NCBI GenBank assembly: GCA_937930535.1
Contig: CALGKJ010000134.1
Coordinates: forward strand, 1 to 46,070
Direction: 5' to 3'
DNA: 46,070 nucleotides
From: an uncultured Clostridia bacterium
GTDB lineage: Bacteria; Bacillota; Clostridia; Lutisporales; Lutisporaceae
Position numbers and translations under genes: made by a program. This document shows, piece by piece, positions 23,690-32,019 of this stretch (positions are counted from its first letter, which is position 1; every line of letters begins with the position of its first letter). Below the pieces are notes generated by a model. That model did no database searches and was not told the origin of the DNA. It saw only the letters and a list, made by a program, of their open reading frames with translations.

Positions 23690-24496
23690 ATGCCCAAGGC
23701 ATTAATAAACGGAGCAGAAATATTTTATCAGCTTGATGGTACTGGAGACGAAGTACTGGTTATCCTTAATGGAATAATGATGAGTACTGCAAGCTGGAAC
23801 GAACTTGTACACGTATATGATAAGGACTACAGAGTGTTAAGAGTTGATTTTAAAAATCAGGGGCAGTCTCAATATATAGATGAAAAATTTAGTATTGAAA
23901 TGCATGTTGATGATTTAAAATGCCTATTTGATCTTTTGAAAATAGAAAAGGCTCATATGCTGGGTATTTCCTACGGTGCAGAGGTTGCCATGCTGTTTGC
24001 CTTAAAGTATCAGCATATGCTCATAAGCCTTGTTTTGAGCAATACCACCTCAAGGGTGACTAATCATCTTAGAGCTATAGGCGACTCATGGGATGTAGCT
24101 GCAAAGCTGTATGATGGTGAAAGCTTTTTTAAGCTGGTGATGCCTTTTATATATTCATCCGCCTTCTATGAAAACAATATTCAATGGCTTAAGGACAGAG
24201 AAAAGCTGTTCGGGAAAATACTAACCAGAGAATGGTTTGATGCATATACAAGGCTGTCCGCAAGTACAGAGGGCTATGACATAACAGACAGGCTTTGCGA
24301 AATAAGAATTCCTACCCTTTGTATAGCCTCTGATCTGGATGTTATTACACCTGTATCCGAGGTTCGTATGATACACGAAAGAATAGAAGGCTCAAGATTT
24401 GTAATCATTCCTGATGCTGGTCATGCCTCTTGCTATGAAAAGAAGGACGAATTTAATACGGCAGTATATGGGTTTTTAGGAACACTAAAGAGATAA
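23690..24496 (+). CDS. Alpha/beta hydrolase 2
   Basis: The 268-aa product is another alpha/beta hydrolase: VLVILNGIMMSTASW, VDFKNQGQS, nucleophile elbow GISYGAEVA with Ser94, and PDAGHASCYE carrying the catalytic His. The LNG in place of the usual HG at the oxyanion turn is notable; the Asn replaces a normally conserved His. ATG 23690 follows AGGTG and the stop of hydrolase 1 by one base, so the pair is co-translated. Sequence similarity between the two is low, so this is not a fresh duplication. Substrate unknown. Confidence 0.85.
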   Translation: MPKALINGAEIFYQLDGTGDEVLVILNGIMMSTASWNELVHVYDKDYRVLRVDFKNQGQSQYIDEKFSIEMHVDDLKCLFDLLKIEKAHMLGISYGAEVAMLFALKYQHMLISLVLSNTTSRVTNHLRAIGDSWDVAAKLYDGESFFKLVMPFIYSSAFYENNIQWLKDREKLFGKILTREWFDAYTRLSASTEGYDITDRLCEIRIPTLCIASDLDVITPVSEVRMIHERIEGSRFVIIPDAGHASCYEKKDEFNTAVYGFLGTLKR

Positions 24497-24501
24497 CAGA
24501 G

Positions 24502-24537
24502 CTAAGGCATGTACAATATACATGTCTTAGTTTTTTT
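24502..24537 (+). terminator. Terminator of the hydrolase operon
   Basis: CTAAGGCATGTA pairs with TACATGTCTTAG with a central loop, followed by TTTTTTT. The stem contains TGTACA, the motif also found in palindromes at 26053 and 26129. Confidence 0.9.
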
Positions 24538-24631
24538 ATAAAGAAACAAACAGTGTACTTTTTATGGACATACTGCTTTTGGTTGAGTACTATATATATG
24601 TACATAAGTCTTGTATGCTAGGGGGTAAATT

Positions 24632-26053
24632 ATGGACTATCAATATATGCTTAGGGATATGAAAAAGGAAGACATCATACTGAATCAATATTTTATCTCA
24701 ATGATAAGTAAAATATTTGATCCAATACCAGTATCCATAATACTTATTGACAAGGACACCAGAATACTGATGCTGAATAAGGAATTTGCCAGCTTTTTAG
24801 GGGTAAAAAGCGAAGAAGTAATAGGCAAAAAAGTTATTGAGGTAGACCCAAACACCAGATTTCCTTATGTATTTAAAACCAAGAAGGCAGAGCTTTCCTG
24901 GAAGCATAGCTTTAATAACGGACATACTGCAATAGTACACAGGATACCTATTCTGGACGAAAAGGGCGAGGTGCTTTATGGCTTTGGACTAGTTTTGTTT
25001 GGAGATGTAAATGATTTCAGGGATATAGTAAATAAAAACAAGCTTCTGGAGGATGAGATATCTCACTATAAGGCTCAGCTAAAGATGGTATATGGAGCTG
25101 CATATTCATGGGAAAACATAACAGGGGAAAGCGAAAAAATAACTCAGGCTAAATATTTTGGGAAAAAGGCGGCAAACACTGATTCAACAGTACTGCTTAT
25201 TGGTGAGAGCGGCACTGGAAAGGAGCTGTTTGCACATGCCATACATAATGGAAGCAAAAGAAGTACATATCCCTTTGTAAAGCTGAACTGTGCGGCAATA
25301 CCAAACGAGCTGCTGGAGTCAGAGCTTTTCGGCTACGAGGAAGGAGCTTTTACAGGGGCGAAAAAAGGCGGCAAGACAGGTAAGTTTGAGCTTGCCAACA
25401 AGGGTACAATATTTCTGGACGAAATAGGGGATATGCCTATGAATATGCAGGTTAAGCTTTTAAGAGTATTGCAGGAAAAGGAAATAGAAAAGGTAGGAAG
25501 CTCTCAGTCCAGAAAAATTGATGTAAGGGTCATAGCTGCAACCAACAAGGATTTGAAAAAGCTGATACAACAGGGAAAATTCCGAGAAGATTTATTCTAC
25601 AGGCTCAACGTAGTAATGATAGAAATACCGTCTCTTAGAGAAAGACTCTACGATATAGAAGCTTTATGCTCAACACTTTTAAGCAAGATTACCAACAGAC
25701 TGGGCAAGTATGTAACAGGGATATCTGAAAGTGCAATGAACTATCTAAAGACCTATAAATGGCCCGGCAATGTAAGAGAGCTGGAAAATGTACTGGAAAG
25801 GGCAGTTAATCTTTTGGAGGGCGAAACAATAATGCCAATGCACCTGCCCGTAAATATTGTAAAGAACAAGGTCAGGGAAGAAACAGGGCAGATTCGAGAG
25901 CTTCGAGAGATAATAGAGGAAGTGGAGAAGGAAGCCATATTACAATGCCTTGAATATACCAAGGGCAATAAGCAGTCAGCCGCAAAGCTGCTTAACATAT
26001 CCAGAACCAGCTTATATGAAAAAATGGAGCGGTATCTAATCTTGTCCCAGTAA
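24632..26053 (+). CDS. Sigma-54-dependent transcriptional activator with PAS domain
   Basis: The 473-aa protein activates RNA polymerase carrying sigma-54 from distant sites. A PAS sensor covers about 28-130 (ILIDKDTRILMLNKEFASFL). The AAA+ domain follows: Walker A GESGTGKE at 191-198, the sigma-54 contact GAFTGA at 238-243, and FLDEIGD at 261-267. A Fis-type helix-turn-helix ends the protein (KQSAAKLLNISRTSLYEKM). No response-regulator phosphorylation site is present, so the PAS domain probably senses a ligand or redox state. It is upstream of a palindrome pair and a -24/-12 promoter in front of livH, which makes it the likely activator of that operon. Confidence 0.95.
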   Translation: MDYQYMLRDMKKEDIILNQYFISMISKIFDPIPVSIILIDKDTRILMLNKEFASFLGVKSEEVIGKKVIEVDPNTRFPYVFKTKKAELSWKHSFNNGHTAIVHRIPILDEKGEVLYGFGLVLFGDVNDFRDIVNKNKLLEDEISHYKAQLKMVYGAAYSWENITGESEKITQAKYFGKKAANTDSTVLLIGESGTGKELFAHAIHNGSKRSTYPFVKLNCAAIPNELLESELFGYEEGAFTGAKKGGKTGKFELANKGTIFLDEIGDMPMNMQVKLLRVLQEKEIEKVGSSQSRKIDVRVIAATNKDLKKLIQQGKFREDLFYRLNVVMIEIPSLRERLYDIEALCSTLLSKITNRLGKYVTGISESAMNYLKTYKWPGNVRELENVLERAVNLLEGETIMPMHLPVNIVKNKVREETGQIRELREIIEEVEKEAILQCLEYTKGNKQSAAKLLNISRTSLYEKMERYLILSQ

Positions 26054-26088
26054 TGTACAAAAAAACTACATGTAGTTTTTTTGTACAT
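26053..26088. promoter_or_regulatory. 36-base perfect palindrome, candidate activator-binding site/terminator
   Basis: A perfect palindrome with ATGTACA at the left end, CTACATGTAG in the middle and TTGTACAT at the right end. It begins at the last base of the activator stop codon and includes a seven-base T run, so it may also terminate the activator transcript. It lies about 136-171 bases before the sigma-54 promoter, a usual distance for an enhancer. Confidence 0.75.
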
Positions 26089-26128
26089 AAAAAGGGATAT
26101 AATGTAATTGCAAGGGTTAAGGATAATA

Positions 26129-26175
26129 ACAGAGAAAGGTATGTGTACAAAAAATGTACACATACCTTTCTCTGT
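26129..26175. promoter_or_regulatory. Second palindrome, 21-bp stem, candidate activator-binding site
   Basis: A perfect 21-bp inverted repeat (26129-26149 with 26155-26175) with a loop of five A. TGTGTACA and TGTACACA flank the loop. TTGTTTTTAT follows, so it could terminate as well. It lies about 50-95 bases upstream of the -24/-12 promoter and shares TGTACA next to an A run with the first palindrome. Confidence 0.75.
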
Positions 26176-26223
26176 TTGTTTTTATAGCTGTATAAAACAA
26201 TGGTTTTTACTTATTTAAGGTAT

Positions 26224-26238
26224 TGGCACGAATCTTGC
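26224..26238 (+). promoter_or_regulatory. Sigma-54 promoter of the liv operon
   Basis: TGGCAC-GAATC-TTGC is an exact match to the -24/-12 consensus. It lies about 45-60 bases before the first transporter gene and downstream of the activator gene. Confidence 0.92.
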
Positions 26239-26286
26239 GATATAGTAGATTTGATAATTTCTACAATATGGTAAGGAGGTATGTTT

Positions 26287-27159
26287 TTGGATATATTTTT
26301 TCAAAACGTAGTTGCTGGTTTTGAGACTGGAAGCTTGTATGCCCTTGCTGCCCTAGGCTTGGTGCTTATATTCAGGACTTCTGATGTAGTTAACTTTGCA
26401 CAGGGTGAAATGGCTATGTTCTCAAGCTTTGTAGCTTTAAAGGTACTACAGCAGAATGTACCCTATTATGCCGCATTTTTAGGAGCAGTACTATTTGCTG
26501 TGTTCTTTGGGTTTATTATTGAAAGACTCTTTATGAGGCCTGCTATGAAAGCATCTCAGGTAAGCAAAATGATAATAACTCTTGGATTAATTATGATTAT
26601 AGGCGGAGTTGCTTCATCGGTATTTGGTATAGATACCTACAGCTTTCCAAAGGCGGTAACAGCTTCAAATATAAATATAAGGGGAGTAATAATACAGCCC
26701 AACGCAATATTTATAATATCGTTAACCTTGCTGATTATGGCAGTGCTTTTTTACATAATGCAAAAGACTATGCTGGGAATATCCATAAGAGCCACAGCAC
26801 AAAACGAAAATACTGCAAGGCTTATGGGTATTCCAGTAAAGAAGGTTTATTCTCTTTCTTGGATACTGGCAGCGGTATTAGGTGCAATAGCTGGTGTGCT
26901 TATAGCACCCACTACGGATATATCGACAACCATGATGATGGAGGTACATCTCAAATCCTTTATAGCTGCTGTGCTTGGGGGCTTTGGCTCTTTTGTAGGG
27001 CCTGTTGTGGGAGGCTTTATGATAGGCGTACTTGACAATCTGGTTGGCTACTATATATCACTTACTTGGAAGACGGTTATAGTTTATATACTGCTGATAA
27101 TCATACTCATAGTAAAGCCCACAGGATTATTTGGGAAAGTCTATAGAAAGAAGGTGTAG
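26287..27159 (+). CDS. livH: Branched-chain amino acid ABC transporter permease LivH
   Basis: The 291-codon membrane protein has about eight hydrophobic segments and the family markers FRTSDVVNFAQGEMAMF near the start and AVLGGFGSFVGPVVGGF near the end. It forms the channel with LivM. AAGGAGGT directly touches the ATG at 26281, leaving no spacer, whereas TTG 26287 sits six bases away and gives the family-like start MDIFFQNVVAGF, so I prefer TTG. First gene of a sigma-54 operon. The ligand may be a branched-chain amino acid or another small carboxylate, since this transporter family is broad. Confidence 0.93.
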   Translation: MDIFFQNVVAGFETGSLYALAALGLVLIFRTSDVVNFAQGEMAMFSSFVALKVLQQNVPYYAAFLGAVLFAVFFGFIIERLFMRPAMKASQVSKMIITLGLIMIIGGVASSVFGIDTYSFPKAVTASNINIRGVIIQPNAIFIISLTLLIMAVLFYIMQKTMLGISIRATAQNENTARLMGIPVKKVYSLSWILAAVLGAIAGVLIAPTTDISTTMMMEVHLKSFIAAVLGGFGSFVGPVVGGFMIGVLDNLVGYYISLTWKTVIVYILLIIILIVKPTGLFGKVYRKKV

Positions 27160-27161
27160 CA

Positions 27162-28175
27162 GTGAAAAAAGTACCAAAAGCTATTATATATTCGATACTA
27201 ACTTTGATTATAGCACTGTTTCCCTTTGTGCTTGGACTGCCAAAGCCCCTAATGACACTTTTAAATACAGTCATAATATACGGTATAGCAGCTCTGGGCT
27301 TTAATATATTGCTGGGCTATGCAGGTCAAATATCCTTGGGTCATGCGGTATTTATGGGGCTGGGAGCATATCTTTCGGTATATATTACCTCCAAGCTTCA
27401 GCTTCCTTTTCTGCTGTCTATACTGATTTCGGGACTTGTGCCAATGCTTATTGGTGCGCTTTTAGGCTTGGCGGCACTGAGACTGGAGGGGCATTATCTG
27501 GCTATAGCAACCTTGGGCTTCGGCGTTGCAGTACAGCAGGTATTTAAGGAATGGATAGCATTTACAAACGGATATTCTGGAGTGAGAGCACCATATCCCA
27601 ATATATTCGGCTTGGTGATAAAAACAAGAGAGCAGTATTTTCTTATGGCTGTGATAGTACTTATAATACTCTCACTGTTTGCATACAACATGCTCAGAAG
27701 CAAAACCGGCAGGGCACTTATTGCCATGAGAGACAGCGAGCATGCGGCGCAAGCCATGGGTATAAGCTTGTTTAAATATAAGCTTATTGCTTTTTCTGTA
27801 AGTGCCTTTTATGCAGGAGTTGCCGGCTGTTTGTATGCCCATTTGATTAGGTTTGTTGAGCCTAACATGTGGGGCATAGAGCTGTCCTTGAATCTGCTGG
27901 CTATGGTAGTAATAGGGGGGCTTGCCTCCATATCTGGAGCCATAGTCGGTGCGGCATTTATTACCCTAATACCTGAGATAATAAAAAATGTTCCGGTGCT
28001 GGAGCATTTCAAAAACATATCCGCAGTATTTACGGGCATTTGTCTTGTACTGGTAATTATGTTTCTGCCCCTTGGCTTAGCCAGACTTGCGGCACAGCTT
28101 AAATATAAATATGCGAAGCTGTTTTCCATTGGAAGGAAAATTTCCGACAAATTTGGAGGGGGGAAGGCGCAATGA
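27162..28175 (+). CDS. livM: Branched-chain amino acid ABC transporter permease LivM
   Basis: The 337-aa permease has around nine hydrophobic segments. Family motifs are LGYAGQISLGHAVFMGLGAY (about 51-70), LRLEGHYLAIATLGFG and the NLLAMVVIGGLASISGAIVG segment. It starts at GTG 27162, two bases after livH, and ends four bases into livG, so all are co-translated. The C-terminal tail (YKYAKLFSIGRKISDKFGGG) is basic and cytoplasmic. Pairs with LivH in the transporter. Confidence 0.95.
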   Translation: MKKVPKAIIYSILTLIIALFPFVLGLPKPLMTLLNTVIIYGIAALGFNILLGYAGQISLGHAVFMGLGAYLSVYITSKLQLPFLLSILISGLVPMLIGALLGLAALRLEGHYLAIATLGFGVAVQQVFKEWIAFTNGYSGVRAPYPNIFGLVIKTREQYFLMAVIVLIILSLFAYNMLRSKTGRALIAMRDSEHAAQAMGISLFKYKLIAFSVSAFYAGVAGCLYAHLIRFVEPNMWGIELSLNLLAMVVIGGLASISGAIVGAAFITLIPEIIKNVPVLEHFKNISAVFTGICLVLVIMFLPLGLARLAAQLKYKYAKLFSIGRKISDKFGGGKAQ

Positions 28176-28972
28176 ACATTCTTAGAGTAGAAAACCTCTC
28201 TATAAGCTTCGGAGGTCTTAAGGCAGTGGATGATCTAAGCTTTACAGTAAAGGAAAACTCTATTTACGGTCTCATAGGTCCTAATGGAGCAGGTAAAACT
28301 ACAGTTTTCAATTGTATAAGCAGATTCTACACACCTGACAAGGGCAAAATAGTATTCGTACAAAGTACTGAAAATGGACTTAGGCTTGAGCATCAGCTTA
28401 CTAAATACAAGGTACATGAGGTTATTTCAAAGGGACTGACAAGAACCTTCCAAAATGTTGAGCTGTTTAAGCATATGACGGTGGAGGAAAATTTGATAAC
28501 AGGGCTTCATTCAAAGCTTAAGGCAGGCTTTGTAAGAAGCGGATTTTTTACCTCCAGTGTAAAAAAAGAGGAAGACACGGCAAGAGAAAAGGCTAGAGAT
28601 ATATTGGCGTTTCTGGGCTTGAAGGGTATTGAAAAGCAATATGCAGCTTCACAGCCCTATGGAATACAAAAGCTAATTGAGCTGGGAAGAGCGCTTATAT
28701 CCAAGCCAAAGCTTATTATACTGGATGAGCCTGCGGCAGGAATGAACCCAAAGGAGACTGCCAGCCTTGGGGCATTAATCAGAAGCATAAGAGATACCTA
28801 TGGTGTTACTATTCTGCTGGTAGAGCATGATATGAGTCTGGTAATGGATATCTGCGAAAAAATATGTGTTATAAACTTCGGCAAAAAAATTGCGGAGGGC
28901 ACACCTGTAGAAATCCAAAGAAATACTGCCGTTCAAGAGGCATATCTGGGGAAGGAGGAGCAAAATGCTTAA
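28172..28972 (+). CDS. livG: Branched-chain amino acid ABC transporter ATPase LivG
   Basis: The 266-aa ATPase has GPNGAGKTT (Walker A, about 36-44), SQPYGIQKLIELGRAL as the signature region, LIILDEPAAGMNP (Walker B) and the EHDMSLVMDI switch. LivG family members have the long insert between Walker A and the signature that is also seen here. The signature is YGIQK rather than LSGGQ, as usual for LivG. It starts in the last four bases of livM, preceded by GGAGGGGGG, and overlaps livF by eight bases. Confidence 0.95.
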   Translation: MNILRVENLSISFGGLKAVDDLSFTVKENSIYGLIGPNGAGKTTVFNCISRFYTPDKGKIVFVQSTENGLRLEHQLTKYKVHEVISKGLTRTFQNVELFKHMTVEENLITGLHSKLKAGFVRSGFFTSSVKKEEDTAREKARDILAFLGLKGIEKQYAASQPYGIQKLIELGRALISKPKLIILDEPAAGMNPKETASLGALIRSIRDTYGVTILLVEHDMSLVMDICEKICVINFGKKIAEGTPVEIQRNTAVQEAYLGKEEQNA

Positions 28973-29672
28973 GCTAGAAAGCGTAAATGCCTATTATGGC
29001 TACATACATGCACTTAAGGATTTTTCCATAGAGATTCCTCAGGGAAGCATAGTAAGTCTTTTAGGGGCTAACGGAGCAGGAAAAACCACTGCCCTAAAGG
29101 TAATCTCCGGGCTTTTAAAGCCCAAGACAGGCAAGGTATTGTTTGAAGATAAGTATATTACCTCATATGCAGTGGAAGAAATTGTTGCAAGAGGTATAGT
29201 TCAAGCCCCAGAGGGCAGGCAGATATTTCCTGAATTTACGGTGTATGAAAACCTAAAGGCAGGTGCTTACAGCAGAAAAGATAAGAAGAATATAAGCAGT
29301 GATTTTGATATGGTATATGAGTATTTTCCAGTGCTGTCACAGCGTAAGGAGCAGATTGCCGGTACGCTTTCCGGCGGTGAACAGCAGATGCTTGCAATAG
29401 CAAGGGCTTTAATGGCAAAACCCAAGCTGCTGCTGCTGGATGAACCATCACTGGGGCTTGCTCCCCTTATAGTCAAGGAGATATTTGAGATAGTCAAAAC
29501 TATTAACAAAGTGGGAATCACAATCCTTTTGGTGGAGCAAAATGCATATCAGGCACTTTCAGTTGCCGACTATGCATATGTGCTTGAAACAGGCAGAGTA
29601 ACACTGGAAGGTGAGGCAAAAACTATTCGAGATGATGAAAGGGTTAAAATGGCTTACTTAGGAGGTCATTAA
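28965..29672 (+). CDS. livF: Branched-chain amino acid ABC transporter ATPase LivF
   Basis: The 235-aa ATPase has GANGAGKTT (Walker A, about 33-41), PEGRQIFPEFTVYENL, the signature LSGGEQQM, LLLDEPSLGLAP (Walker B) and VEQNAYQAL. It forms a heterodimer with LivG. Ribosome binding site GGAGGAG lies inside the end of livG, whose reading frame it overlaps. Confidence 0.95.
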   Translation: MLKLESVNAYYGYIHALKDFSIEIPQGSIVSLLGANGAGKTTALKVISGLLKPKTGKVLFEDKYITSYAVEEIVARGIVQAPEGRQIFPEFTVYENLKAGAYSRKDKKNISSDFDMVYEYFPVLSQRKEQIAGTLSGGEQQMLAIARALMAKPKLLLLDEPSLGLAPLIVKEIFEIVKTINKVGITILLVEQNAYQALSVADYAYVLETGRVTLEGEAKTIRDDERVKMAYLGGH

Positions 29673-29693
29673 AATAAAGAAGGGGGAAATTCA

Positions 29694-30911
29694 ATGAAAA
29701 AAAGTATAAAAAAAATTGCAGTGGTATTTTTAAGTCTTATTCTGGTTTTATCAATGGCGGCGTGTGCGGCTAAGAAACCTGTTGAGGTGGCTCAGGGGGT
29801 GACTGATACCGAAGTAAAGGTTGGAACAGTTGCGGTGCAGTCTGGAGTATTGTCCTTTATTGGGCAGCCTTATGTAGCGGGGATGAAAGCGTATTTTGAT
29901 ATGATAAACGAGCAGGGGGGAATAAATGGCAGAAAAATAACACTTATTGCAGATGATGATGAATTTAAGGCTGATAAGGCTATAGCATCAGTAGAAAAGC
30001 TGATAGAGCAGGACAAGGTATTTGCAATAGTAGGTCAGCTTGGAACTCCAGGCGTGCTTGCAGCAGCAGAAACAGTAAAGGAAGCAGGGATACCATCCGT
30101 ATACTTCGGCTCAGGGGCGGTTGCACTTACAGAGCTTGGAGAAAACTTCTTCCCTGTACAGCCAAACTATGAATACGAAGGAAAGCTGATGGCTCAGTAT
30201 GTGGCTAATACTGTTAAGGCAAATAAGCTGGTAGTCATATATCAAAATGATGATGTAGGCAGAGAAGGCTTAACAGGCATAAAGGAAGGATTAAAGGCTT
30301 TAGGCAAGGATGCAATATTAGGAGCAAATGCTGAAATAGCTTTTGGAGCGGCAGACAAGGACTTTACTGCACAGGTTCAAAAGGCTAAAGCAGAAAACCC
30401 TGATTTTGTAATAATATACGGTTTGTCCGGCGGTACAGCAGGTCTTTTAAAGGAATTTGAAAAGGTTGAGTTTAATGTACCGGTGCTTACAACATATTCA
30501 AACGCTGATGCCTCCTTCCTAGCTATTGCAGCGGCAGGTGCGCCTAAAATGACTGCTAATTTGCAGGTAATGGGCTGGCTGGAAGTAAATCAGGAAAAGC
30601 TTAAACCTCTTATGGAGGCTATGGCTAAATACTATAAGGATATACCAGTAAACGCATACACAATGGCTGGCTGGGTGGCTGCCGAAACCTTTACAGCAGG
30701 GCTTAAAAAAGCAGGAAACAATCTGGATTGGAAGGGCTATATAGAGGCTATGAACAAGCTTGACTTTAAAGAAGGTCTGGCTCCGCAAATAAAGTATGAA
30801 CAAAATGTTCGTGAGGGTGTAAAGAAAATGGCAGTAAGCAAGGTTGTTGCAAAGGATGGAACATATGTATTTCAGCAGCTAACAGAGTTTATCGAATTCC
30901 AAGGCAAGTAA
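29694..30911 (+). CDS. Branched-chain amino acid-type ABC transporter substrate-binding lipoprotein
   Basis: The 405-aa protein carries a lipoprotein signal (VFLSLILVLSMAAC, lipid-bearing Cys24) and a two-lobed type I periplasmic-binding fold (GTVAVQSGVLSFIG, LAAAETVKEAGIPSVYFGSG, VVIYQNDDVGREGLTGIKEG). It captures the ligand outside the membrane and hands it to LivHM. The family binds Leu/Ile/Val but also aromatic acids, amides and urea, so the ligand stays open. It follows livF by 21 bases with AGGGGG upstream. A strong hairpin after it separates it from the next gene. Confidence 0.93.
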   Translation: MKKSIKKIAVVFLSLILVLSMAACAAKKPVEVAQGVTDTEVKVGTVAVQSGVLSFIGQPYVAGMKAYFDMINEQGGINGRKITLIADDDEFKADKAIASVEKLIEQDKVFAIVGQLGTPGVLAAAETVKEAGIPSVYFGSGAVALTELGENFFPVQPNYEYEGKLMAQYVANTVKANKLVVIYQNDDVGREGLTGIKEGLKALGKDAILGANAEIAFGAADKDFTAQVQKAKAENPDFVIIYGLSGGTAGLLKEFEKVEFNVPVLTTYSNADASFLAIAAAGAPKMTANLQVMGWLEVNQEKLKPLMEAMAKYYKDIPVNAYTMAGWVAAETFTAGLKKAGNNLDWKGYIEAMNKLDFKEGLAPQIKYEQNVREGVKKMAVSKVVAKDGTYVFQQLTEFIEFQGK

Positions 30912-30925
30912 TATTAACATATTTT

Positions 30926-30963
30926 ATAACAACGAGTCTTGTAAACACAAGACTCGTTGTTAT
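30926..30963. terminator. 17-bp perfect hairpin between the transporter and the KAS-III-like gene
   Basis: ATAACAACGAGTCTTGT and its exact complement around AAAC (30926-30942 with 30947-30963). The stem ends in GTTGTTAT rather than a T run. It can weaken read-through or protect the transporter mRNA, giving more SBP than enzyme. Confidence 0.75.
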
Positions 30964-30980
30964 AGGAAGGGGGCTGAAAA

Positions 30981-32009
30981 ATGCATAAAGCGAATGTAGG
31001 AATAGTTGGTACAGGAATATATATTCCTGACACCTTTATATCAGCCGGAGAAATAAGCGAAGCCACAAAGGGCAGGTGGACTGAGGAAGCCATAATAAAC
31101 AAGCTTGGGTTTACAAAAAAGCCTGTTCCAAGCAGTGCTGACGGCACACAGGAAATGGGAGTCAAGGCGGCACTTGATTGTCTGGCAAGAACCAACACAG
31201 ATCCTAAAACAATAGATCTTATACTATGTATCGGCGAGGAATGGAAGGAGTACCCCCTTACTACCTCGGGAATATATATACAGGAAAAAATAGGAGCATA
31301 TAACGCATGGGCAATAGATGTACAGCAGCGATGCTGTAGCTGCGTAGCAGCAATGAAGCTGGCAAAGGATGTAATGCTTTCAGATGAAAATATCAATACA
31401 GTAATGATAGCAGGAGGCTATAGAAACGGTGATCTTGTAGATTATGAAGATTCCTCTATGTCAATGATGTATAACCTTGGAGCTGGAGGAGGTGCTTTAC
31501 TTCTTAAAAAGAACTACAACAAAAATCTGCTTTTGGGTACACACATAATGACAGATGGCTCATTGGCAAGAGATGTAGGAGTAAAATACGGAGGAACGGC
31601 AGAGCCTATAAACAGTAATAATCTTCATAAGGCATATAAATCCTTGCAGATTTTTGATGAAGCGCATATGAAGGATAGATTAAATGCAGTATCCATGAAT
31701 AACTGGTTTTACTGCATAGACAAAGCCTTTGAAAAATCACACATAGAAAAAAGCAGTCTGGATTATCTTGCTGTACTGCATTTCAAACGTTCTATGCATA
31801 TGAATATGCTTAAAGCCTTGGGTCTAAGAGAGGAGCAGTCCATATATCTTGAGCAGTACGGACATATAGGTCAGATTGATCAGATACTATCAGTTCAGCT
31901 AGGCTTGGAGCAGGGCAAAATCAAGGATGGAAGCGTAATATCAATGCTTGCTGCCGGTATCGGCTATGCATGGGCGGCTAATGTTATTAAATGGGGATCG
32001 GCAGAATAG
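30981..32009 (+). CDS. 3-oxoacyl-ACP synthase III-like condensing enzyme
   Basis: The 342-aa protein has the thiolase-fold KAS-III layout: VGIVGTGIYIPDTFIS start, the nucleophile region DVQQRCCSCVAAMKLA with Cys118 aligning to the catalytic Cys, ALLLKK in the middle, and a C-terminal LHFKRSMHM (His267). The position of the third catalytic residue of FabH, normally Asn in GNTS, is YGHIGQ here with His295, giving a Cys-His-His set instead of Cys-His-Asn. It is not beside fatty acid genes but with a transporter and a CoA-transferase, so it probably works in a catabolic or acyl-exchange step. GGAAGGGGG precedes ATG. Confidence 0.85.
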   Translation: MHKANVGIVGTGIYIPDTFISAGEISEATKGRWTEEAIINKLGFTKKPVPSSADGTQEMGVKAALDCLARTNTDPKTIDLILCIGEEWKEYPLTTSGIYIQEKIGAYNAWAIDVQQRCCSCVAAMKLAKDVMLSDENINTVMIAGGYRNGDLVDYEDSSMSMMYNLGAGGGALLLKKNYNKNLLLGTHIMTDGSLARDVGVKYGGTAEPINSNNLHKAYKSLQIFDEAHMKDRLNAVSMNNWFYCIDKAFEKSHIEKSSLDYLAVLHFKRSMHMNMLKALGLREEQSIYLEQYGHIGQIDQILSVQLGLEQGKIKDGSVISMLAAGIGYAWAANVIKWGSAE

Positions 32010-32019
32010 GAGGGGTATT

